A stretch of DNA of 11,667 nt from the NCBI GenBank assembly GCA_016210785.1, contig JACQTN010000471.1, positions 1 through 11,667 on the forward strand. Direction: 5' to 3'. Each line of letters begins with the position of its first letter. Position 1 is the stretch's first letter. The notes beneath the pieces are model-generated. The model did no database searches, was not told the DNA's origin, and saw nothing but the letters and a program-made list of their open reading frames with translations. The translations under genes and the position numbers were made by a program. Source of the stretch: Armatimonadota bacterium (GTDB lineage Bacteria; Sysuimicrobiota; Sysuimicrobiia; Sysuimicrobiales; JACQTN01). This document shows, piece after piece, positions 5,871 through 11,667 of this stretch.

Positions 5871-6175
5871 GGGCGGCGGCCGTTGCGGGCGGTCTTCCGG
5901 CCGTTGGTGGAGGGCTCCGGCGCTTCCCAGGAGGCGCCCGTGCCCGAGCCGCCGGAGACCGGCGGGTGCGCCGTCCCCGCGGCCTGCCGTCGGTACGCGG
6001 CGTAGATCAACCAGGCGACGGTGGTGAAAACTGCGTAGGGCGCCAGCATAATCAGCACGATGCCGAAGTCAATGCCTGGCGCCCCCGACACCGGCCCATG
6101 GGCGTACCCGTGCAGCAGCACGATCAGGACCAGCGGCCCCAGGATGAGAAGCAGCTTCAGCCTGTGCCGTTCCAT
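5867..6175 (-). CDS. small two-helix membrane protein in the oxidase operon
   Basis: This 102-residue protein has two likely transmembrane segments (about 6-24, LKLLLILGPLVLIVLLHGY, and about 37-61, FGIVLIMLAPYAVFTTVAW). A polar, Gly/Ser/Pro-rich tail ends in basic residues (GRKTARNGRRP). I do not recognise the family. ATG 6175 follows a strong GGGGGGAGG site, and its stop overlaps the GTG of ctaAB, so translation is likely coupled. Lying between subunit IV and the haem synthase, it may be a small oxidase subunit or assembly helper; position is the only evidence. Confidence 0.75.
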   Translation of the reverse strand: MERHRLKLLLILGPLVLIVLLHGYAHGPVSGAPGIDFGIVLIMLAPYAVFTTVAWLIYAAYRRQAAGTAHPPVSGGSGTGASWEAPEPSTNGRKTARNGRRP

Positions 6176-6193
6176 ACTTCCTCCCCCCCTGCG

Positions 6194-6224
6194 TTCCCTG
6201 CCTCAGCGATTCCCTGCCTCAGCG
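6194..6224. repeat. 15-bp tandem duplication at the end of the subunit IV gene
   Basis: TTCCCTGCCTCAGCG occurs at 6194-6208 and again at 6210-6224, one base apart. The second copy contains the stop codon of the subunit IV gene, so the last codons and stop were copied into the intergenic space. It looks like a replication-slippage product, and no function is evident. Confidence 0.8.
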
Positions 6225-6524
6225 GATCCCCAGCACGCGCGTGGCGTCGGGCACCAGGGCGAAGAAGAGGATGGTGGCCAGGATCAGCGGGGTGGTGACG
6301 ATGTAGGCCAGGCTGATGCGTTCAAACCGCAGGTGCATGAAGTAGGCGGCGATGAGCACGGCTTTGAGCAGCGCCAGGCTGATCAGGCACAGGACCATCA
6401 CGAGGCGCGGGATGCGGGTGAGCACCACGCCAATCTCCAGCACGGTGAGCACCAGCAGCCAGAACCAGGTGACGACGTAGACCTTGTAGCCGCCCTCATG
6501 GGCCTTGTCGTGTGCGTCTGCCAT
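6219..6524 (-). CDS. ctaF: cytochrome c oxidase subunit IV (CtaF-like)
   Basis: This 101-residue protein has three transmembrane helices (about 14-35, 42-62 and 72-92) and the signature of prokaryotic subunit IV, including LLKAVLIAAYFMHLRFE followed by a final hydrophobic helix. The subunit packs against subunits I and III and helps stability rather than catalysis. The ATG at 6524 is chosen because MADAHDKAHEGGYK is the normal short cytoplasmic start; the open frame upstream has no family similarity and overlaps the subunit III gene. A purine-rich site (GGGGGGACG) lies upstream. It sits 56 bases after the subunit III stop. Confidence 0.9.
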   Translation of the reverse strand: MADAHDKAHEGGYKVYVVTWFWLLVLTVLEIGVVLTRIPRLVMVLCLISLALLKAVLIAAYFMHLRFERISLAYIVTTPLILATILFFALVPDATRVLGIR

Positions 6525-6580
6525 CGCCCGCGTCCCCCCGTCACCCGTCGCGAGTCCTGCGCGTCCTGGGATGGGCATCC

Positions 6581-7210
6581 TCAAATCAGGTACAGCAGCG
6601 TGAAGATGAAGACCCAGACCAGATCCACGAAGTGCCAGTACAGCCCGGCGATCTCGATGGTCTCGGCGGAGTACCGCCTGCGCCCCTCCTTGCCCGCCAC
6701 CACCAGCAGGTAGATCACGCCGCTGGTGACGTGGCTGCCGTGGAATCCCGTGATGACGAAGAAGGTGGTGCTGAACATGGGCACGCCCCAGGGGTTGGTG
6801 GTGAGCCGCGCGCCCTCGCCGATGAAGTGAGACCACTCGTAGGCCTGCATGCTCAGGAACATCAGGCCGCCCAGGATGGTCAGCCCCAGGAACAGCCGGA
6901 CCTTGCGGTGATCGTTCATCCGCGCCGCCGCCACCGCCGCCGCCATAGTCACGCTGCTGCAGATCAGGATGAAGGTCATGGGGCCGACCACGGCGTTGAT
7001 GTTGAAGATGTTGTACTGGTAGGGCCAGCGCCCGGCGGACATGCGCATGACCCCGTACCCCACCAGCAGCCCGGCGAAGGTCAGGGCGTCCGACATGAGG
7101 AAAAGCCACATCATCAGCTTGCCCCAGCTCGTCCCCACCGGCGACTTGCCGCCGCCCCAGTCGGAAGCCAGGACCCGCTGTTCTTCCATCACCGCGTCTT
7201 CGGCGCTCAT
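6581..7210 (-). CDS. ctaE: cytochrome c oxidase subunit III, second copy
   Basis: This 209-residue subunit III is of the short form found in bacteria (five to six helices). Typical signatures are WLFLMSDALTFAGLL near residue 35, TGFHGSHVTSG (154-164) and YWHFVDLVWVFIF (191-203). Subunit III has no redox centre; it supports proton uptake and stability of subunit I. ATG 7210 has a GAGGGGG site close upstream. It differs strongly from the neighbouring subunit III gene and is the more family-typical of the two. The 136-base gap before it carries a dispersed repeat. Confidence 0.93.
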   Translation of the reverse strand: MSAEDAVMEEQRVLASDWGGGKSPVGTSWGKLMMWLFLMSDALTFAGLLVGYGVMRMSAGRWPYQYNIFNINAVVGPMTFILICSSVTMAAAVAAARMNDHRKVRLFLGLTILGGLMFLSMQAYEWSHFIGEGARLTTNPWGVPMFSTTFFVITGFHGSHVTSGVIYLLVVAGKEGRRRYSAETIEIAGLYWHFVDLVWVFIFTLLYLI

Positions 7211-7227
7211 GATCCCCCTCGAAGCGT

Positions 7228-7346
7228 GTTCGGTCTCCCCCTCACCCCGGCACGTGCTGCTCCCTGCAAGGCGTTTGCAGGGCGTTTCCTCGTACCGCGC
7301 TCACCCACTTCGCGCCACCTCCCGTGGGAGAGGGGTAAGAGGTATT
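7228..7346 (-). repeat. dispersed intergenic repeat, short copy
   Basis: Read on the minus strand, this stretch begins right after the stop of the upstream subunit III gene with CCTCTTACCCCTCTCCC. It continues GCGCGAAGTGGGTGAGCGCG, includes GCACGTGCCGG and ends GGGTGAGGGGGAG. The same blocks in the same order occur in the gap between ctaC and ctaD (9871-10093). The pyrimidine-rich start and GGGTGAGGG end resemble a widespread class of bacterial intergenic repeats. It can form a GGGAG/CTCCC hairpin that might act at RNA level. Confidence 0.65.
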
Positions 7347-7991
7347 CTAAATGGCAAACAGCAGCAGGAACAGGTACAGCCACAGCCCGTCCATGAAGTG
7401 CCAGTAGGTGGCGGCCAGGCCCACGCCGCCGTACGCCTGCGCCGAGTACCGTCCCAGCAGCGCCCGGGCCAGCACGTAGAGGAGCACCAGCACCCCGACC
7501 ACCAGGTGCAGGCCGTGCGCGCCGGTCAGCAGGTAAAAGAAGGAGCTGTGCGGGTTGGTGCGCAGGAAGACGCCCATGGCGGCCAGTTGCCTCCAGGCGA
7601 CCATCTGCCCTGCCACAAAGCCGGCGCCCAGCACGGACGCCGCCAGCAGCCCCAGGCGGAGGCCTGCCACGTCCCCCACCCTCACCCGCCGACGGCCCCA
7701 CTCCAGCGCGGCGCTGCTGGCCAGGAGCGCCGCGGTGTTCACCCAGAGAATGCCCGGCAGCGGGATGGGCGTCCAGTCGGGCGCGGCGCGGCGCATCAGC
7801 AGGGTGCTGGTGAAGCTGGCGAAGAGCATCGTCACCGCCGCCAGCAGGAGCCACAGCCCCAGGCGCCCGGCATCCACCGGCGCCACGCCGGCCCCCGACC
7901 CGCCGCCGTTGCCGCCCGGTCCGCGGCCGGCGCCGCCCACTGCGCCGTTTCCCGGCCGCTGCCGCAGAAGCGTCTCGGCCACGCCCGTCAC
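7347..7991 (-). CDS. ctaE: cytochrome c oxidase subunit III-like protein, first copy
   Basis: This 214-residue protein starts with a Gly-rich, disordered stretch (about 14-40) and has about five helices. Subunit III signatures are present but altered: LLTGAHGLHLVVG (154-166) for the usual GFHGxHV, and YWHFMDGLWLYLF (197-209). The GTG start overlaps the stop of ctaD by four bases (GTGA), with GGGGAG just upstream, so its translation is tied to subunit I. A second, different subunit III gene follows after 136 bases. The two may serve alternative forms of the oxidase, or both may be built in together. The assignment to the subunit III family is clear; its exact role beside its neighbour is not. 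Confidence 0.88.
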   Translation of the reverse strand: MTGVAETLLRQRPGNGAVGGAGRGPGGNGGGSGAGVAPVDAGRLGLWLLLAAVTMLFASFTSTLLMRRAAPDWTPIPLPGILWVNTAALLASSAALEWGRRRVRVGDVAGLRLGLLAASVLGAGFVAGQMVAWRQLAAMGVFLRTNPHSSFFYLLTGAHGLHLVVGVLVLLYVLARALLGRYSAQAYGGVGLAATYWHFMDGLWLYLFLLLFAI

Positions 7992-9820
7992 CTGCTCCCC
8001 GAGGCGCCGTGCGCCCCGCCGTCTCCGGGCACCGCGGCGGGCAGGGCCGGCACCGTCTGAGGGATGAAGTCCTGCGGCGCGCCCGGCACGCTGAAGTCGT
8101 ATGCCCAGCGGTGCACAACCGGCTCCTCAGCGCCCCAGTTCCCGTGCGGAGGAGGCGACGGGACCGTCCACTCGAGGCTGTTCGCTCCCCACGGGTTCCG
8201 GTCAGCCTTCTTCCCGCGGAACATGCTCCAGAACAAGTTGTAGGCGAAGATGAGCTGCGCCGCGCCCAGGACGAAGGCGCTGACGGAGATCACCGCGTTG
8301 AGGCCGCCCAGGTGCTGCAGGTGCGGGTAGACGTCCGGGGAGTAGATGCGCCGCATCATGCCCGCGGTCCCCAGGTAGTGCATGGGGAAGAAGGTGCCGT
8401 AGATGCCCACGAAGGTGAGCCAGAAGTGGAGGCGGCCCAGCCTCTCGTCCATGAGCCGGCCGAACATTTTGGGGAACCAGTGATACGTGCCCCCGAACAC
8501 GCCGAACAGCGCGGCGCTGGCCATGACGAAGTGGAAGTGGGCGACCACGAAGTACGTGTCCGTGAGCTGGATGTCCACCGCGGGCGAGCCCAGGAAGATG
8601 CCGGTCAGCCCTCCGGTGACGAAGAGGGAGACGAAGCCGACGGCAAATAGCATGGCCGAGGTAAAGCGAATCTTCCCCCGCCACAGGGTGGCCAGCCAGT
8701 TGAAGGTCTTCACGGCCGACGGCACGGCGATCACCAGGGAGGTGGCCATGAACGCCGTCCCCAGCAGCGGGTGCATGCCGCTCACGAACATGTGGTGGCC
8801 CCACACGACGAAGCTGAGGAACCCGATGGCGGCCATGGAGCCGATCATGAAGCGGTAGCCGAAGATGGGTTTGCGGGCGTGGGTGGCCAGGATGTCTGAC
8901 ACCATGCCCATGGGCGGCAGGATCAGCACGTACACCTCCGGGTGCCCCAGGAACCAGAACAGGTGCTGCCACAGCAGGGGCTGCCCGCCCGCGTGGGGGA
9001 TCAGCTTGCCGCCCACCACCAGGCCGGCCGGCACGAAGAAACTGGTGCCGCCGAGGCGGTCGAACAGCAGCATCACCGCCGCAGCCATCAGCACCGGGAA
9101 GGAGAGCAGCATCAGCACGGCGGTAATGAACAGCGACCAGGTCGTCAGCGGAAGGCGGGTCATCGACATGCCCCGCGCCCGCAGGTTGAGGATCGTGGTG
9201 ATGTAGTTCAACCCTCCGAACAGGAAGGAGAGAATCAGGATGAAGAGGGCGATCAGCCACAGCGTCATCCCCAGCCCCGAACCGGGCGCGGCCTCCTTCA
9301 GAGCGCTGAGCGGTGGGTAGACGGTCCACCCGCCCCCGGGCGCCCCGCCCTCCACGAAGAACGCGGCGAGCAGCACGATGATGGCCGGCGGGAACAGCCA
9401 GTAGGAGAGCGCGTTCAGGAACGGGAACGCCATGTCGCGCGCGCCGATCTGCAGCGGGATGAGGAAGTTGCCGAATCCGCCGCTCAGGATCGTGGTCAGC
9501 ACGAAGAAGATCATGATGGTGCCGTGCATGGTGACCAGGGCGTAGTAAAAGGTGGGCGTCATCTGCCCGCCCTGGAACCCGCCCGGAAACAGGCTGGCCA
9601 GCAGCGGCCACTCCCGGCCCGGCCACCCCAACTGCGCGCGCATCAGCATGGCCAGCGTGCCACCCACCAGCGCCATGAACAGCGACGTGAAGTAGTACTG
9701 CAGCCCGATGATCTTGTGGTCGAGGCTGAAGATGTACTTGCGGAAGAAGCCCAGCTCGTGTTCGTGCTCGTGGGCCTCGGGGGCCGGGTGTGCGTGTTCA
9801 CGCGCCTCGAGCGTCGCCAT
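7988..9820 (-). CDS. ctaD: cytochrome c oxidase subunit I, A1 type
   Basis: This 610-residue catalytic subunit of an aa3-type haem-copper oxidase reduces oxygen to water and pumps protons. All ligands are visible: H99 (MHGTIMIFF) and H430 for the low-spin haem; H428 for haem a3 (VAHFHF); and H293, H342 and H343 for CuB, with Y297 able to form the His-Tyr link (GHPEVY). E295 in GHPEVY, D129 and N136 (ARDMAFPFLN) mark a full D channel. K371 (VPSAVK) marks the K channel, so this is an A1-type pump. The N-terminus is His-rich (EAHEHEHE), and a polar tail of about 70 residues follows the last helix. ATG 9820 has a GAGGAGAGG ribosome site. The haem A it needs would come from the ctaAB product in the same operon. 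Confidence 0.98.
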   Translation of the reverse strand: MATLEAREHAHPAPEAHEHEHELGFFRKYIFSLDHKIIGLQYYFTSLFMALVGGTLAMLMRAQLGWPGREWPLLASLFPGGFQGGQMTPTFYYALVTMHGTIMIFFVLTTILSGGFGNFLIPLQIGARDMAFPFLNALSYWLFPPAIIVLLAAFFVEGGAPGGGWTVYPPLSALKEAAPGSGLGMTLWLIALFILILSFLFGGLNYITTILNLRARGMSMTRLPLTTWSLFITAVLMLLSFPVLMAAAVMLLFDRLGGTSFFVPAGLVVGGKLIPHAGGQPLLWQHLFWFLGHPEVYVLILPPMGMVSDILATHARKPIFGYRFMIGSMAAIGFLSFVVWGHHMFVSGMHPLLGTAFMATSLVIAVPSAVKTFNWLATLWRGKIRFTSAMLFAVGFVSLFVTGGLTGIFLGSPAVDIQLTDTYFVVAHFHFVMASAALFGVFGGTYHWFPKMFGRLMDERLGRLHFWLTFVGIYGTFFPMHYLGTAGMMRRIYSPDVYPHLQHLGGLNAVISVSAFVLGAAQLIFAYNLFWSMFRGKKADRNPWGANSLEWTVPSPPPHGNWGAEEPVVHRWAYDFSVPGAPQDFIPQTVPALPAAVPGDGGAHGASGSR

Positions 9821-9870
9821 CGTCCTCTCCTCTATGTATCTACCCGCCGTCGCGCCCGCCGTACCGGCGC

Positions 9871-10093
9871 CGGCCCCTCACCCTACCGGCACGTTCCACT
9901 CTTAGCGTAAGGTGCCTCATTGCACGGGCGCTCACCGGCACGTGCCACTCTCCTGCGAGGCGTTGCTCTCTACCGCGCGACACGTTCAACGTCTGGGCAA
10001 GGTGCACGACTCTACCGCGCTCACCCACTCACGGCGCACCCGCTTCGCGGCGCACCGGCGCCCCCCCGGAGGGGAGAGGGAGAAGAGGAATCC
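9871..10093 (-). repeat. dispersed intergenic repeat, long composite copy
   Basis: The gap between ctaC and ctaD holds a longer relative of the repeat at 7228-7346 in the same orientation. On the minus strand it starts just after the ctaC stop with CCTCTTCTCCCTCTCCCC, contains GTGGGTGAGCGCGGTA, and ends with GGGTGAGGG. Internally, a block starting CACGT on the plus strand recurs at 9890, 9939 and 9981 (steps of 49 and 42 bases), followed each time by variants of GCGAGGCGTTGC and CTCTACCGCG, so the copy seems to have grown by degenerate internal duplication. No open frame of interest lies in it. Confidence 0.6.
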
Positions 10094-11446
10094 TCAACGG
10101 CGTCCCTGCGAGGCCAGCCAGGAGTCAAACTCCGCCGGCGGGAGCACCTTCACCGCCCCGCGCATGATGTAGTGCCCCACGCCGCACAGCTCCGCGCACG
10201 CGATGGAATAGTCGCCGGCGCGGGTGGGCACGAACCAGATCTCGATCACCCGCCCGGGAACGGCGTCCTGCTTCACCCGGTGGTTGGGCAGAAAGAAGCT
10301 GTGGAGCACGTCCTTGGCGCGCAACCGCACACGCACCGGCCGGCCCTCGGGCAGGCGCAGCTCCGCGGCCAGCACGATGTCGTCTTTGCCGGCCTGATCG
10401 TCGGGGGCCAGCCCCAGCGGGTTGTCCGCGGCGATCCGCCTGGGGTCGGTGCGGCCGAAGACGCCGTCCTTGCCCGGATACCGGATGCGCCAGGCGAACT
10501 GCTCGCCGGTCACCTCCACCGTCATGGCGTCGGCGGGCGGGGCGGCGTGCACCCTGGTCCAGACCAGCCCGCCCATCAGAGTCAGGACGGTCAGGGCGGC
10601 GGCCGGGACGAGAATCCAGGTGAGCTCCAGGCTGTGGTGCTCGGGCCAGTGGATGGCGCTCACCACGTTGCGCTCGCTGAAGCGCATCACGAAGAAACCC
10701 AGCGTGGCCTGCACCAGGATGAAGACCACGCCGGTGATCACCAGCGTGACCGTGAAGAGCCGGTCAATCTCCCCGCCGTGCTGCGAGGCCACCGGCGGCA
10801 TCCACCACTGCTGCTTCGCCGCCAGCGTGAACAGCACGCCCATGACGACGATGGCCAGCAGCGACCATCCCATCAGGAGCGCGGAGGTGCGCTCGGTGCT
10901 GCGGGCCGGCGCCAGCGCGTCCGCGGGCGCGTCATCCGGCTCGGGGAAGCTCTCCTCCACCACGCCGGCCTGCTTGCTCCCGAGGCCTACCAGCGCTCCG
11001 AAGAGCAGGGAGACCGCCAGGCTGCCGAACGCGGGCAGCGGGCCCAGGTTCCAACCGAAGAATCCCAGGCCGATGGCGGGCAGAAAGAAGGCGTTAGTGG
11101 CAGCCCACGGGATGAGAGAGAAACGCATGCCCTGGGCCCAGACCGCGCCCTTCACGCCCGGCGCGAACCAGAAGGCGAACAGGACCGCCCACGCCGGGCC
11201 GCTGAGGACCTGCCAGCCGCCCCAGAAGAGGATGATCCGGGCCAGGTCCGCGCCCGAGGCCAGCGCCGCCATCCACCGGATGAGGAGGCTGGTGCTGCCG
11301 GGATTGGCCGCGGACACGGCCGCGGCGACCATGTACCCCAGGAGACCCGCCCAGGCGCTGAGCGTTCCGGCGATCAGGCCCACCGCGCCCACGCGCTTGA
11401 CGGCGTTCCAGATCTGGCCGGACGGTCCCGGGCTAGCAGTTGTCAT
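10094..11446 (-). CDS. ctaC: cytochrome c oxidase subunit II with extra N-terminal membrane domain
   Basis: This 450-residue protein is well above the usual 220-350. Residues 190-450 are subunit II: membrane helices (about 191-210, 229-252 and 274-297), then a periplasmic CuA cupredoxin domain. The full ligand set is present: H382 (VLHSFF), C417, E419, C421, H425 and M428 (CAELCGVGHYIM). No CxxCH haem motif follows, so it is not a caa3 type and should take electrons from a separate cytochrome c or cupredoxin. Residues 1-160 add about four hydrophobic segments of unknown family (AGTLSAWAGLLGYMV; ILFWGGWQVLSGPAW), joined by an acidic linker (162-188). ATG 11446 has a GGGGGGAGG site seven bases upstream. 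It is the first gene of the operon. An internal ATG (residue 192) could in principle give a standard subunit II. Confidence 0.95.
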   Translation of the reverse strand: MTTASPGPSGQIWNAVKRVGAVGLIAGTLSAWAGLLGYMVAAAVSAANPGSTSLLIRWMAALASGADLARIILFWGGWQVLSGPAWAVLFAFWFAPGVKGAVWAQGMRFSLIPWAATNAFFLPAIGLGFFGWNLGPLPAFGSLAVSLLFGALVGLGSKQAGVVEESFPEPDDAPADALAPARSTERTSALLMGWSLLAIVVMGVLFTLAAKQQWWMPPVASQHGGEIDRLFTVTLVITGVVFILVQATLGFFVMRFSERNVVSAIHWPEHHSLELTWILVPAAALTVLTLMGGLVWTRVHAAPPADAMTVEVTGEQFAWRIRYPGKDGVFGRTDPRRIAADNPLGLAPDDQAGKDDIVLAAELRLPEGRPVRVRLRAKDVLHSFFLPNHRVKQDAVPGRVIEIWFVPTRAGDYSIACAELCGVGHYIMRGAVKVLPPAEFDSWLASQGRR

Positions 11447-11493
11447 CGGGTGCCTCCCCCCGCATCACTTCAGACAGGTGAAAACCTTCAACA

Positions 11494-11522
11494 ATCTTAG
11501 CGTACGGTCCGCGATGACGCAA
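11494..11522 (-). promoter_or_regulatory. candidate promoter of the oxidase operon
   Basis: On the minus strand TTGCGT (11522-11517) and TAAGAT (11499-11494) are 17 bases apart, resembling -35 and -10 boxes with two mismatches each. Transcription would begin about 40 bases before the ctaC ATG, leaving a short leader with a strong ribosome site. This is the best match in the 220 bases before ctaC. Confidence 0.45.
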
Positions 11523-11667
11523 GGGGCACGCGATGAGAGTCGGGGTTTGCTATGTGGAGGACAAACTCCTTTGGAAAGTGGGGGAGGCCCGGACACGAAT
11601 CCGGCACAGCGGTCTGGTGGGCGAGGCAGGTGTCGAACCCGACCGGGGCACTTCACCAGCCTAAACC
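11523..11667. other. non-coding right edge of the window
   Basis: No convincing gene is seen here. On the minus strand the last 50 bases contain GGTTCGA followed by CTCGCCCACCA, which looks like the 3' end of a tRNA. However, the T stem has a mismatch and a G-T pair, and no matching anticodon arm can be drawn from the bases that remain. A small hairpin (CCGGA/TCCGG, about 11589-11604) lies beside it. Confidence 0.35.

Noticed and set aside
6219..7109. 296-codon frame that would join a long N-terminus to subunit IV
   Set aside because: The first two thirds overlap the subunit III gene and show no similarity to any family. Subunit IV starts normally at ATG 6524.
8202..9626. 474-codon minus-strand frame inside ctaD
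   Set aside because: It is a shifted frame of subunit I without any motif, while the correct frame has every oxidase ligand.
9899..9927. Possible second promoter before ctaD, because CTTAGCGTA also occurs near the ctaC promoter
   Set aside because: Only the -10-like part is shared. The base string at the -35 distance is CCGTGC, which does not fit.
11612..11667. tmRNA 3' end on the minus strand
   Set aside because: The acceptor lacks the U at position 70 needed for the G-U pair of alanyl-type tmRNA, and the T stem is mismatched. It is kept only as a weak tRNA-like observation.

Overview
The window comes from a GC-rich bacterium and holds two gene blocks facing each other. They converge on a hairpin terminator near 2754-2791. 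The phylum cannot be fixed from this sequence. The mix of an A1-type haem-copper oxidase, a fused haem A/haem O synthase, HD-GYP proteins and a cyclic-di-GMP riboswitch fits a deep-branching, aerobic, possibly thermophilic or soil/subsurface lineage. That placement is inference.

Left block, plus strand, 1-2673: cyclic-di-GMP signalling. It opens with the 3' part of an HD-GYP phosphodiesterase-like gene. A clear sigma70-type promoter (629-658) follows, then a GEMM-I (cyclic-di-GMP-I) riboswitch aptamer (about 710-791) and a strong hairpin that may be its expression platform (803-840). Next come a 21-codon leader ORF with a strong ribosome binding site and, coupled to it by an ATGA overlap, an 82-residue exported low-complexity protein. 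After a 17-bp perfect inverted repeat lies a full-length membrane-anchored HD-GYP protein, a close paralogue of the first (about three quarters identical). The riboswitch thus sits between two proteins predicted to degrade its ligand, which suggests a local feedback loop. Both paralogues have lost the Tyr-Pro of the GYP motif but keep the metal-binding His/Asp residues.

Right block, minus strand, 11522-2818: a cytochrome c oxidase operon. From a candidate promoter at 11494-11522 the order is ctaC (subunit II, with an unusual N-terminal multi-pass membrane domain), ctaD (subunit I), two different subunit III genes, ctaF-like subunit IV, a small two-helix membrane protein, and a ctaA-ctaB fusion that makes haem O and then haem A for the oxidase. 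Several joints are GTGA stop/start overlaps. Two intergenic gaps of this operon (7228-7346 and about 9871-10093) carry related dispersed repeats. After a 310-bp gap a separate minus-strand gene encodes a protein with an unknown N-terminal domain and a long Pro/Ala/Arg tail built from 7-residue repeats.

Most long open frames opposite or out of frame with these genes are by-products of high GC and were left out.
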